From a virus: a stretch of 31,825 nucleotides of DNA. Where the stretch lies: IMG/VR virus record IMGVR_UViG_3300025264_000064, positions 1-31,825 of that record; one strand, 5' to 3'. Below the pieces are notes generated by a model that worked only from the letters and a program-made list of their open reading frames with translations, was not told the origin of the DNA and made no database searches. Positions 15,301-22,533 of this stretch are shown piece by piece. The position numbers were made by a program, and so were the translations under genes. Each line of letters opens with the position of its first letter. Within the stretch, counting starts at the first letter, position 1.

Positions 15301-18300
15301 AACTTCTTCCTCAGCTTGATGGGGAACTTCCAACCCTTTCCCTCTTCCCTCAGCCCGACCAGGAGATCGAGCATCATCCTGCCTTGAGGACTGATCCACC
15401 ATGTGGATCCTGGCTCAAGCTCTCCGAACAGGTCTCGCCCAATACGCAACTCGACACTTTCCCGGGAGATGGCAGTGTCCTTGTGCCGTGCGATCCATTC
15501 CACAGCCTCGATCAATGCCGCGGTCGTGTCGTATTGCGGGTAGCTTCTTTCTATGGCAAGCAACTCGGGGACTACCCCGATCATGTTGCCCAGGAGATCC
15601 TTGACACCCTCGGTCTGTCGCAGGGTGTTGATCAACTCCACCGGGAACGCATGGGCGACAAACATGTCCCTGACCAATTCGCGGCCCTTCTCGTTCAGCG
15701 TCCCGTCTTTATTGAAATACTCGTTCCGCTGACTCGCCGGCATCCGGCCCCTGAGCTTCTTACGGAAGTCCTTTGCCTTGTCCCCGGAAATCAATGCCTT
15801 GATCGTGTCACCTGACTCTAAGTCCAGCAGCTTGGTCAGGTCCTCGTCAAAGATCATTGATGCGTATGACGCTGCAATCTCCGCGGGGCTTTGGGCCTGG
15901 GCGGTCCCGATGTTTCCCAATCGGGCAAACGTCTTGGCTTCAGGCGACTCGGGGTGCATGTCAACAACACGGACCAGCACGGGCCGGGACATCTCAGAGA
16001 CCTGCTCCTCGGTCAGGCCGTATGTTTCCGCGTTGTCCTGGAGGTGCTGCTCGTACCACTCGCCGTATGCAACCTGCAGGGTCATAACCCTGCCGTTCCC
16101 ATTGATCACAAGCCCTTCCGGGGTGACCGTTGGTGGCCCATCAAGAGGAGTCGCGACGTTGTTGATGTAATACTCTGGCACCTTTTGCTCGGCATGCCTC
16201 GCCACCTTGGCACTGCCTATGCTCTGGGGGTCTTCAGTGTAATCATGTCGCGGCTGCAGGTTGTCAGGGTAGTTCCGGTTCCTGAGAGCGGATACGCCCC
16301 CAAGCTCGTTCATCGTGGCATCGTGGCTGGGGGTCAGATCACCCAGAGATACGATCGCATACGTCGCAGGTATCCGCCTCGTCTTTTCGCCATCCTGTAC
16401 CAGGACCTCCGCCGTATCCCCCTCGACCATCTCACGCTTGGTGTACTGCTTCGGGGCTGCCTCTTCTCTCTTGTAGACATCCTTTACTAGTTCCCCGGCA
16501 TCCGTGTAGTCTTTCTTCGCGAGAAGCTCGTCGACCTTTTCGGTGGCCGCATCCTCGGAAAGCCCTTGCTGCCGCAATGCCAGGATGGCGTCACCCCTAA
16601 TGTCCGTTGGCAGTTCTACGTTGGGCGAAAAAATGATGATTTCTTCCAACGTCAGTAACTCAGGTGCAGCCTCACGCATCACTTGTGCAACTCTTGCAGC
16701 TGCCTCATCCGGGCTATACCCCAAGTCTTCCAAAGCCTGCCTTGCTTGATCGGCCAAATCCCCTTCCGCCGCCGCGGGGGCTGCTGGCTTGGAAAGAAAG
16801 TCCGCTAGTGCCGCCTCTGCCTTAGCCTTTGTCTTGAACTTCTTGCGCCGTAATTCCTCTGGCAAGCCAGTTTGTAAAAAATCATGCTTGTCGGCTTTTG
16901 GGCTAGGATCCGGCCTGCTGATAATCCAGAAAACGTTCTCGTAATTGCCCTGCGAGCGCACGTTCCACCCCAATGGGTTGACAGCTGCACCGCCCTCTTC
17001 CGCCGCCGCGGGGGCTGGCTTCTTCCTCCCCTTCTTGGGCTTCTCGGGAAGAGTGTCCGCTAGTGCTTCCCATTCGTCTGCAGCGAACTCTAGCACCGAA
17101 TCCATCGCGTGCTGGTAGACTTTGATTTCAGGGTCTGATCCCTGAATAGAAATCCCTCTAGCTCGGTCCTCGTGATCGAACACTATCTTGCTGTCCGGGA
17201 GATGTTTTCTGATCGAATCGAACAGCTGTTGGAATTGCTCGGGAGTTTGTGTGAACGGTTCCGTCTCGCCTGGCAGACTTGTCGAATCTAATACTCGGTC
17301 CTCGGCATGTTGCCACAGGGTCCGCCAGAATGCTCTTCGCTGCTCCCAAGTCATCTCCTCGATCTTGGGCTGGCCCTTCTTCTTAGGCTTCTTGGGGATG
17401 TCTTTCTTTTTTATGCCAGGGACTTCGCTGATCCTCCCTTTCGCTGGGAACAGCTGGTTAAACAACTCCCTGGATCGCGACCTAATCCTGTGAATCCTGG
17501 CTTCTGGTGTTGCGGCCACCGGGGCCTCAGCAGCCGCGTCCCCCGGAACCGGCAGGCCAAGGTCACGGAGAAAGTCACGCGCCGACTCGGCGTGAGGGTG
17601 TGCCTCTTTCCACGCTTCCCTAACAGCAGAAGCAAAATCTTCGGGATTATCAAAGTCACCCTCCTCGTGGACCTTCTCTGCTATTCCTTTCAGGCCAGCC
17701 TTAGCTGCCTCAACATCGTACCCCTCCGTCTCCTCTGGAGGCATGTCATCAAAAGAACTGTCTATCGCTTCCAAGACCGGCTGCAATAGATCCTCAGCCA
17801 CCGGGGCCTCAGGCTCAGCTGCTGCGGGACTGACTAGCTCAAGGGTCTTGTTTTCACCATCGATAACTGTTGTCTCGGCTTCACCTGGAAGCTGCACCTC
17901 CAGGTTCCCGTTATCAAGAACCCTGACAACCTCCCCAGTTTTCACAGCCTTCTTTGGACCTGACTTGACCGTGTCACCCACCTGCCACTCCCGTGCGGGT
18001 TCTTCCGCCGGGGTGGTGGGATCCTCGGCCACCGGCTCGGCCTGCTCACCCCCCTCGATCACGCCCTGCAGTCTCTCACGCACAGCTTCAAGAAGATCGT
18101 CTTGATCTACATAAGCCTGCTGGGCTGCGACCTCGTCAATGACTGGCCCGATCTGCTCTGCGAGAGCCGGGTACTGCTGCGCTATTGCCTCGCCAAGCGG
18201 ACCCGTAGCGAAGCTCTCCTTCAGCTTTCTCACCATCTCCGGATCGGTTTCCTCCACGTCCTCCACGTCCGCGAGAACCCCCTCATCCTCCACAACAGCA

Positions 18301-19922
18301 GGACCCTCTACCGGCTCTTCTGCTGGCTTTTCGACCCCGAAGTGTTCCTTGTACCGTTGCCTCTGCCCCTCCAGCTGAGCCTCGGCCAGCGGGGCCACCC
18401 AGTTGTCTGCCATCCACTTGCGGTGGTGCGCTTCTTTCGGATCCAACTCCTGCGGAGTCAGGTTGTCCCAGTCCACCTCTTCGGTATCCGCGTCCTTCGT
18501 CGGGAGGTCGTAGGTCTCCCCGATGATCGGGAGCGGAGAGGTTGCCAGGGGAGTCCCGTCCTTCTCCTCGGTGAGCGCACGGTAATTCCCTTCAATCTTG
18601 TTCCAGGCAGTCCGTGACGGGTTCTTGCCGAACTGCTCCATCTTCTCGATCGGAGCCTTCTTGAATGCCGTGATCGCACCAGGTGCCCTCATCCCCCCAC
18701 CGACCAGCGAGAATGCGTAGAACTCAATCTCAATCTGCTCCCACGCCTTGGCTCTCTCCTTGGGATCATCACTGAACAGCCGGCCCGTGGTCCCGAAGTC
18801 GTCATCGATACGGGAGAGACCTCTCGCAATATCAACCAGTCGCTCTTCCTCGATCTCCTCGAAGATACCGTGCCAGCCAACCTTGTTCTTCAGGGCAAGG
18901 AAGTGGGCCATTCTCGACCTGGGATTCTTGATGAGCCACTTACTGGCCGCGGCCTCCATCATCTTCTTGATGCCGGCCTTCTTCGCGAGGTATCCAGTGA
19001 CGTACTTCGCGCCTATTCCCCCGGACATCTCCGAGGCAAGCTCGAAGTAAGCACCCAGGGGCCCTTGCCACATCGCCTTTACAAACGCTTCCTCGTCCCC
19101 CTGCAATGCGTGATGCAAGGCCCGCTCACTGGTTTGCTCAGCGATCAACTGCGGGTTCAATGCGGTGAGGGCAGCAGATCCAGCGAGAAACCCTGCGCCC
19201 TTGATAGCAGCCCTCGGGAGTAGCTTACGCTTGGCAACACCCTTCACCTTTTCCTTCAGGAACCTCACACCCATCTTCCGCAGCTGGCCGAGCAGCATCT
19301 TCTGAGTGCCCTTGGACACTGCAGTGTATCCGCCGCCCGTGAGCCCGATCTCGACGAAGAACCCCGGCATCTGAGCCGCAAGTTCCATGACCCTATCCAG
19401 CTTGTTCAATTCCCCCTCGCGTTCAAGCTCGGCATAAAACTCACCGATCAGGCGGGCCCCATCCTCCGTTCGGAGCCCCTCAACTTCCCACTCGTAAGCG
19501 GCCATCGCGGTGTCCATGAGGCGGTTTCCGGTAATGAATCCGGAGAACGGCATCCCCTCGGCAACTCGCCGCCCTCTTCCGCCAAGACCAGTTTCACCGA
19601 ACCAGTCCACCTCCTCGGTACGCGCCCTATTCTTGTTCTGCTCGACAAGATCTTTGAACTCATCCTCACCCAGCTTCCTGAACAGGCGAGTGGATTCAAG
19701 CTCCTTGCGGCCAGGGACATCCTCCATTAACGGCTTGGAGCGGTCGGCCCAATCTAGCCGTCCGGTATCCTCGGGAAAGAATTCTTCTGGCGGCAGGTCT
19801 CTAGCCACTGGTGGCGGTGGCGGTGGCGGTTCCTGTGCCTCCTCAAGAACCTCTTCCGCCTCGGCAAACGGATCGGGAGACGGCTGGAAGCCACTTAGCA
19901 CTGCCCACTCTGGAGGACTCAT
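9384..19922 (-). CDS. Giant mosaic virion/ejection protein with ParB-like, ART-like and zinc-metallopeptidase domains, 3512 aa
   Basis: A 'polyvalent' phage protein whose modules are joined by Ala/Pro/Glu linkers. Seen in order: a helical N-terminal third after a seven-proline run (32-38), with a hydrophobic stretch at about 240-265; a KOW/SH3-like piece (645-695, VGDTVKSGP); a basic helical domain (800-960); UBA/RuvA-C-like helices (1050-1165, LEDLGYSPDEAAARV); a DdrB-like ParB domain (1185-1340) with SHD at His1200 and NGNGR 1274-1278; coiled coil (about 1600-1720); an ADP-ribosyltransferase-like domain (1985-2150) with VWHGS (His1996) and FGVYFTT (2025); a metallopeptidase with HEIGH 2327-2331 and a downstream Glu2395 in GFAEF; and an LPD38-like C-terminus (about 2800-3512; FNAAIQGPR near 3080). 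As the last gene of the structural operon it is probably packaged and injected, modifying host DNA or proteins. Domain calls are by motif; order and delivery are inferred. Start 19922 has AGGGG upstream. Confidence 0.9.
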   Translation of the reverse strand: MSPPEWAVLSGFQPSPDPFAEAEEVLEEAQEPPPPPPPVARDLPPEEFFPEDTGRLDWADRSKPLMEDVPGRKELESTRLFRKLGEDEFKDLVEQNKNRARTEEVDWFGETGLGGRGRRVAEGMPFSGFITGNRLMDTAMAAYEWEVEGLRTEDGARLIGEFYAELEREGELNKLDRVMELAAQMPGFFVEIGLTGGGYTAVSKGTQKMLLGQLRKMGVRFLKEKVKGVAKRKLLPRAAIKGAGFLAGSAALTALNPQLIAEQTSERALHHALQGDEEAFVKAMWQGPLGAYFELASEMSGGIGAKYVTGYLAKKAGIKKMMEAAASKWLIKNPRSRMAHFLALKNKVGWHGIFEEIEEERLVDIARGLSRIDDDFGTTGRLFSDDPKERAKAWEQIEIEFYAFSLVGGGMRAPGAITAFKKAPIEKMEQFGKNPSRTAWNKIEGNYRALTEEKDGTPLATSPLPIIGETYDLPTKDADTEEVDWDNLTPQELDPKEAHHRKWMADNWVAPLAEAQLEGQRQRYKEHFGVEKPAEEPVEGPAVVEDEGVLADVEDVEETDPEMVRKLKESFATGPLGEAIAQQYPALAEQIGPVIDEVAAQQAYVDQDDLLEAVRERLQGVIEGGEQAEPVAEDPTTPAEEPAREWQVGDTVKSGPKKAVKTGEVVRVLDNGNLEVQLPGEAETTVIDGENKTLELVSPAAAEPEAPVAEDLLQPVLEAIDSSFDDMPPEETEGYDVEAAKAGLKGIAEKVHEEGDFDNPEDFASAVREAWKEAHPHAESARDFLRDLGLPVPGDAAAEAPVAATPEARIHRIRSRSRELFNQLFPAKGRISEVPGIKKKDIPKKPKKKGQPKIEEMTWEQRRAFWRTLWQHAEDRVLDSTSLPGETEPFTQTPEQFQQLFDSIRKHLPDSKIVFDHEDRARGISIQGSDPEIKVYQHAMDSVLEFAADEWEALADTLPEKPKKGRKKPAPAAAEEGGAAVNPLGWNVRSQGNYENVFWIISRPDPSPKADKHDFLQTGLPEELRRKKFKTKAKAEAALADFLSKPAAPAAAEGDLADQARQALEDLGYSPDEAAARVAQVMREAAPELLTLEEIIIFSPNVELPTDIRGDAILALRQQGLSEDAATEKVDELLAKKDYTDAGELVKDVYKREEAAPKQYTKREMVEGDTAEVLVQDGEKTRRIPATYAIVSLGDLTPSHDATMNELGGVSALRNRNYPDNLQPRHDYTEDPQSIGSAKVARHAEQKVPEYYINNVATPLDGPPTVTPEGLVINGNGRVMTLQVAYGEWYEQHLQDNAETYGLTEEQVSEMSRPVLVRVVDMHPESPEAKTFARLGNIGTAQAQSPAEIAASYASMIFDEDLTKLLDLESGDTIKALISGDKAKDFRKKLRGRMPASQRNEYFNKDGTLNEKGRELVRDMFVAHAFPVELINTLRQTEGVKDLLGNMIGVVPELLAIERSYPQYDTTAALIEAVEWIARHKDTAISRESVELRIGRDLFGELEPGSTWWISPQGRMMLDLLVGLREEGKGWKFPIKLRKKFKGLASTLKTEKGGMFAEDAGPIPETIGGALGVPVREGADFSVEHQPVAAKFAREDKAVADAQALQEAEEKDATVAPRLVESIRAYLEGNEELQDTIKEKFGLTDVAEEITNLKDDVTQLIKIGQEIVVKGPKDARAFFADVLPKEDMPAKGETTEEADSQGFTDEEIERQEEELTVQLMGIMDRIDEMDRQVEAAFKEGGEDLRQQTLNEASFRHRRARLEIWMTVLEFRWPGGLGSFGHPHFTMNLLLKNAQSRRNEPGYKSPVDVTSLGEEEISLLEMTPEEFQEIASDEVGNGELLTVLLGLEKYGVDHLDHILVEQPGNNEIDVLVVELHEDLMGTHFIWEAIEQQGVFVVFEETDNRKKAEEDALYFAFGAELEDMGVDLDEFAASGDLPPQQAAELATIIEAVDQERAEAAEEGLSPAEQAKVDKLLAWAEGRDDVVRDENGEPLIVWHGSQTYDPDTHGKLKAGALVRTGDPMMDTFGVYFTTDFAEATVWAGDYDRTTKTGVTPALIINERIRTFAHHDWIQFVVASAAKYNKFGVPVESKDAAGQLSEYANYPFDNIKNEKTRQKAKDLAKAISKYKFADPMPVEVWQGIDVEAFRQGEFLGKGVSTVKVIEGGKFDPGFGEVADADWYLAVHESGFTQASEVEPAPGAAEEEGLFGADPSPPRPRRPAAGEVIPEEGEPRLIDVARPPAELPAGAVPGVHDFWTHEDPRAGSGRPIAIWSIIRRLSKLPRLFGYKGVTDFPIQTGTMKSPGALGETYWQELMVKIRNADDMLTAFHEIGHAIEVLIFGTGLVEDPVSGKISRTSPWKSAAVGKEVVEELKQLGVDLWGEGKKPKGGLAREGFAEFIRLYLENRAEVQDKAPNALKWFETTVAGRPNGRKALKEMNRIAGMVTSARDQGLLNWARANLVVDPASLEVRYQEFKDMMRLAPNMLVRQFVDSLQPLELFEMQYEKTTGKKLARDKSPYMWGQALRLQHSAVVHQMVNDGMVNFARDLVKGGVSLAQMEKFVKPKDYEDFTIYLVARRSLKLIHNEKMTWDEDGNVTSREPDPLETPMTELQATKIIDKLEKMYPLPGSDRGRFGAGADIFYRWNDGVLQYVAEADPFFGAIVERIRRKEEERGDYAPLRRYMRTMNLALAQHGGPRVSYTDVFDALKGSKLISVVDPIQTAISNAERLILAAHNRKVVMSMISMAGGFSDKLGEPLGFGNLIFQEVRGKELKHAARIESTAKQVWADLKGKGLDPQITDKRGLPMELDEVDFENKMIEFYGLALTPKSGEPIIPVMDESGTVRWYKMEPAIYQAVQSMSADGLEFLRKNNWARWAVDIIGIMPRHTARLFRAGTVGFRASFGLVTNPLRDFQTLYLNTASSANGLTLFTNFVLSFGEEFVSAITGGRVRSKYSKLWLRLGGRMALPLAQDTDLVAQSARDVLLSKNIGKRVVRYVTDPARIPRHLWNDWKSFLSFWKDFLQFPESATRMAEIRTIAAEIGWKPGDTMTPEIAQHLILAGKQVTVDFTAAGDISRAYNQYVPFFNAAIQGPRAAIRAARRPVRMGKLAGVPTGPVHFATRGLQLAGLAIANWFRNKDEDWWIRLNAREKFLYMFYPTNILGEDVVVMIPMAHDSGQLFAGLAVAFLDAWYRREPDEVLKWAELQDYAFTIAESHSPVDIPWDFERMKVAPSSALGKGWQTVMELGMNRKSYFGTPVVSSAFLGPGGRDRIPREQQYNEYTTVAARWLANLAGMSPVEVDHAITSVAGPAARDYLMAGQSLDQLFTGKKLQSFSDVPILGRVFRRGGKAGSRTRPVNELYDVWEFVYTRHGDRVRSETPEENREYMLLGDATRAVSLLFHIRAMTKDETKRREISNKASELAESALENIDTMRLDRDPFRMESTMLEREEREMRMFRAYEQGNIAEGDKLRDKLYKQRKSAKSLLMRGFPDIEDATPAKRIESLYQRRRAAKIVYP
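13316..13342 (-). repeat. Linker repeat copy in the giant gene (third copy)
   Basis: A 27-base copy of the CTCTTCCGCCGCC...GGGGGCTGGCT word, differing from the copy at 16995-17021 by one or two bases. It encodes the Ala/Pro linker (EPAPGAAEEE) between the ART-like and metallopeptidase domains, near residue 2197. Confidence 0.7.
16762..17021 (-). repeat. Two linker repeats flanking a 65-residue module of the giant gene
   Basis: Near-identical GC-rich words occur at 16762-16790 and 16995-17021, both reading CTTCCGCCGCCGCGGGGGCT. They encode Pro/Ala/Glu linkers (PAPAAAEE, PAAPAAAEG) on each side of a small domain at residues about 980-1045. Identity at DNA level, not only protein level, suggests recent copying. 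Confidence 0.7.
17515..17812 (-). repeat. Second linker repeat pair in the giant gene
   Basis: The 16-base word GCCACCGGGGCCTCAG is present at 17515-17530 and 17797-17812, encoding the EAPVA linker at residues near 705 and 800. The helical module DLLQPVLEAIDSS...LRDLGLPVPG lies between them. A related GCCACCGG word occurs near 18030. Confidence 0.6.
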
Positions 19923-19932
19923 CTACCGACCC

Positions 19933-22533
19933 CTACTTCTCTAACGGAAACTTCTTGAGGAATTCCTTGGCAATATCCCAGCTTCGACGCTCAGCACGAG
20001 ACAACTCCCCTCTTGATGCTTTGATCAGCATCGCGGCACTCAACTCCTCGGCCACTTCACGCATCTCCCTGACTTTCTTGACGCGGGCCTTTTTCGGCGT
20101 GCTGCCTGTGTCGAACCGTTTTTCCCAAGTTCCCAATTTGCGAGCGCGGGGATCCAGCGTGGCTTCAAAGGCTTTCTGAGCCTTCTCTTGCTGTAGTTGC
20201 TCATGCGACTTGTGCCTGTCGTCTATGGCTTTCTGGGTCACCACGACAAAACCGGGGTCACTTCTGCGAACACCCTTCTCGATTTCAGGAGGCGTAATCA
20301 GCACGTCCCCAGCCTGCACCTGCCGGCTTTCCACGAGACGAATGAACTCCTCCTTGGTGGGCGAGGGGATGTGACCAGGGTGAACTGGCCCGTTTGGATC
20401 TGCCTTCCTGCTCCACTTGACGGACGCCTCGATCACGCCCGCGACCATCTCCCGGCGTTTGCCAATGAAGCCTTCAGCTTCCTTTGCCCGTGTCCCTGCT
20501 GCCATAGCCCGATCTATCTGCGCCTTCGTTGGACCTTGCCCCGGGCTCGTGCCCCTTGCGGCATCAAGTCTCGCTCCCGTTTCTGACCTGTAGGCATCCG
20601 CTTCTGCTTTACTCTCCAGGACAGAATAGATGCCCTTCATCAATTCCCTGTTGTCTTTCAGCCTCGCCCCACCGTACTTGCCTCCAAACCGGATCCAATT
20701 GTTGATCTTCTCCACCTGTTCCGGGTCGTTAAGAATCTTGGCGATCCCTGCATGTACAGGAGACGTTGCTCCAAACTGCTCGCGATGTTCTACCGACAAG
20801 GCTCGCAACGCTTCCCCAGCTACCTGCGGTCCTGCAATCCTGCTTTGCTGGAGCCACGATGCCTTCCACGTCTTGACCTCGGGCATCGGCCTGGCCATCC
20901 CGGTCGGTTGACCCGGACCCGGGGCGGGGGCTGGTTGACCTGGGGCCGGTGCTGGTCGACCCGGACCTGGTGGTCTGGGTCCGGGAGCGGGTGCTGGTTG
21001 CCCTGGGCCGGCTCCAGGTCCTGCCCCGGGTGCCCACTTGTAACCTGGCCGCAACTGCCCATCTTTGAATCTCTGGTGGTAGCGTTGCACTTCCTGCACC
21101 GCTTGCTGCGCGGGAACTCCATTGGCAACCCTCATCTGAACGTAGTCTTTGTTCGTTGCCCCGGAAGGCAGCGGGAATTCAAATGCTTTACCGTCTGCAA
21201 CAGCACCGACATACGGGGCATCCATGAATGCCTGCCTACGCTCTTCCTGTTCGCGGGTCTGGAACCCTCGCGGAGGAGTGACCGATGGCCGCGGCATCCA
21301 TTCCGGATCGTAAAACGGCGGGAGCCCATGCCTGCGGAACATCCACTCTTCAGCATTCTGAGTAATCACGTCTTCCCGGGGAGCCTTGGGATACCTTGCA
21401 AGAGCAGCCGCTTTTTTTTGTTCTATACGGGCTATTGCCCTCTGCGCCTCCGCTTTCTGACCTGGCGTTGCACCCTCTTTGTCGAATTTGTTCTCCTCCA
21501 CCCTCAATTCGGTTCGCAAATTGTTCAGTTCCTCATCAATCCTCGCCACCTCCTCGGGGTTTGGCTGGTGGATTTTCCGCTCATGCTCCTCTCGCTCCTT
21601 GATGCCATTGAGGAAATACTCCTTCTGCTTAACGGTCCAGTCTTCAGCAGGAGTGCCCGCTGGTGGCAGCAGCGGGGCCGCTGCGCCCCGGCCACCAGTG
21701 CCGGTTGCCGCCCCACCTCTTTGCAGCGTTGGTGCCCCTTTTTGCGACCAGTAGGAACCTGTCCACTTCCCGGTAATTGGGTCAATCTCCGGGGTCGTGT
21801 ATGCCTCAACAGCACCTTTCGGACCCAGTTCCCTGACACCCAGCTTCATTGAGCGGATCTTACGCGCGTGATCGTTTACAGCCCTCTCGAACTCAGGATC
21901 CGGGGACTTGTACGGACCTCCCGGACGCTCCTGAGTTAGACTCGGATTGTCCGGGTCCTCTAACAGCTGCTGAAACATCTCCTGCTCTTTCGTCACCCTC
22001 TTATTGCGTGCCGCAAATTCGCCTTCAACATCCGAATCGGACTTCCGTCGTGCCAAGTATGGATCGGTCGCGGCCATCGCCATTCCGGTGGCCCTTTGCG
22101 CGGACATGCCCGCGTCCACCCATCTCTTCAAGCCAGCTGGGTCTCCCGCATCGATCAACGCCTGGAACTGCTTTTGCGGGATCGTCCGAGACCCATCGGG
22201 CTGGAACTCCTGATGACCGCCTGGTCCAAAGATTGAATTAAAGGTCGGTATGAGGCCTTTCATCAAGTTCTGGTCTTGGACCAGCTTGTTGCCCTGCGCC
22301 ATCTCGAACATCGCCATCTGGTGATCGCGACCGGCCTGCTGCTGCGAGGCCTGGATGAACGGCTGAGCCAGACCCATCCCGCCGCTGATCCCAGACATCA
22401 GGTTCTGGAAGGCGTACTGCTTCTGCCGAGCCTCGAACTCGGTCTTCCACTTGTTGAACGCGCCCTCGCCGGCAATGCGGGACATGCCCAATACGGCAGC
22501 AGCTGACGGCTCATGCTTGACAACGATTGGCAT
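19933..22533 (-). CDS. Large probable virion protein with proline-rich hinge, 866 aa
   Basis: Not assigned to a family. The N-terminal 100 residues are helical and rich in Gln, Met and Ala (NKWKTEFEARQKQYAFQNLM), as in phage internal or ejection proteins. Residues about 150-260 are charged, and 310-385 form a probable coiled coil (EEVARIDEELNNLRTELRVE). Residues 501-544 are a Pro/Gly/Ala-rich hinge built of PAPAPGQ-like repeats. The C-terminal 300 residues are basic and helical, ending KEFLKKFPLEK. No catalytic motif is recognised. It starts with a TAATG overlap with the 484-aa gene and ends 10 bases before the giant gene, so the three are co-translated. A partner in the ejectosome or tail is the best guess from position. 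Confidence 0.8.
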   Translation of the reverse strand: MPIVVKHEPSAAAVLGMSRIAGEGAFNKWKTEFEARQKQYAFQNLMSGISGGMGLAQPFIQASQQQAGRDHQMAMFEMAQGNKLVQDQNLMKGLIPTFNSIFGPGGHQEFQPDGSRTIPQKQFQALIDAGDPAGLKRWVDAGMSAQRATGMAMAATDPYLARRKSDSDVEGEFAARNKRVTKEQEMFQQLLEDPDNPSLTQERPGGPYKSPDPEFERAVNDHARKIRSMKLGVRELGPKGAVEAYTTPEIDPITGKWTGSYWSQKGAPTLQRGGAATGTGGRGAAAPLLPPAGTPAEDWTVKQKEYFLNGIKEREEHERKIHQPNPEEVARIDEELNNLRTELRVEENKFDKEGATPGQKAEAQRAIARIEQKKAAALARYPKAPREDVITQNAEEWMFRRHGLPPFYDPEWMPRPSVTPPRGFQTREQEERRQAFMDAPYVGAVADGKAFEFPLPSGATNKDYVQMRVANGVPAQQAVQEVQRYHQRFKDGQLRPGYKWAPGAGPGAGPGQPAPAPGPRPPGPGRPAPAPGQPAPAPGPGQPTGMARPMPEVKTWKASWLQQSRIAGPQVAGEALRALSVEHREQFGATSPVHAGIAKILNDPEQVEKINNWIRFGGKYGGARLKDNRELMKGIYSVLESKAEADAYRSETGARLDAARGTSPGQGPTKAQIDRAMAAGTRAKEAEGFIGKRREMVAGVIEASVKWSRKADPNGPVHPGHIPSPTKEEFIRLVESRQVQAGDVLITPPEIEKGVRRSDPGFVVVTQKAIDDRHKSHEQLQQEKAQKAFEATLDPRARKLGTWEKRFDTGSTPKKARVKKVREMREVAEELSAAMLIKASRGELSRAERRSWDIAKEFLKKFPLEK
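20902..21033 (-). repeat. GC-rich imperfect repeats encoding a PAPAPG hinge
   Basis: Repeating words such as GGGCTGGTTGACCTGGGGCC and GGTGCTGGTTGCCCTGGGCC encode residues 501-544 of the 866-aa protein. Copy number is likely to vary between relatives, as in other hinge repeats; that is inference. Confidence 0.7.

Noticed and set aside
16330-16340. The 11-mer GGGGTCAGATC at 4003, 16330 and 29554 as a dispersed regulatory motif
   Set aside because: Two of the three copies encode Asp-Leu-Thr-Pro in frame inside coding sequence, so shared codon choice explains them. Only 4003 is noncoding.
20752-21852. 366-aa plus-strand open frame
   Set aside because: Antisense to the proline-rich hinge of the 866-aa gene; GC-rich repeats keep the opposite frame open by chance.
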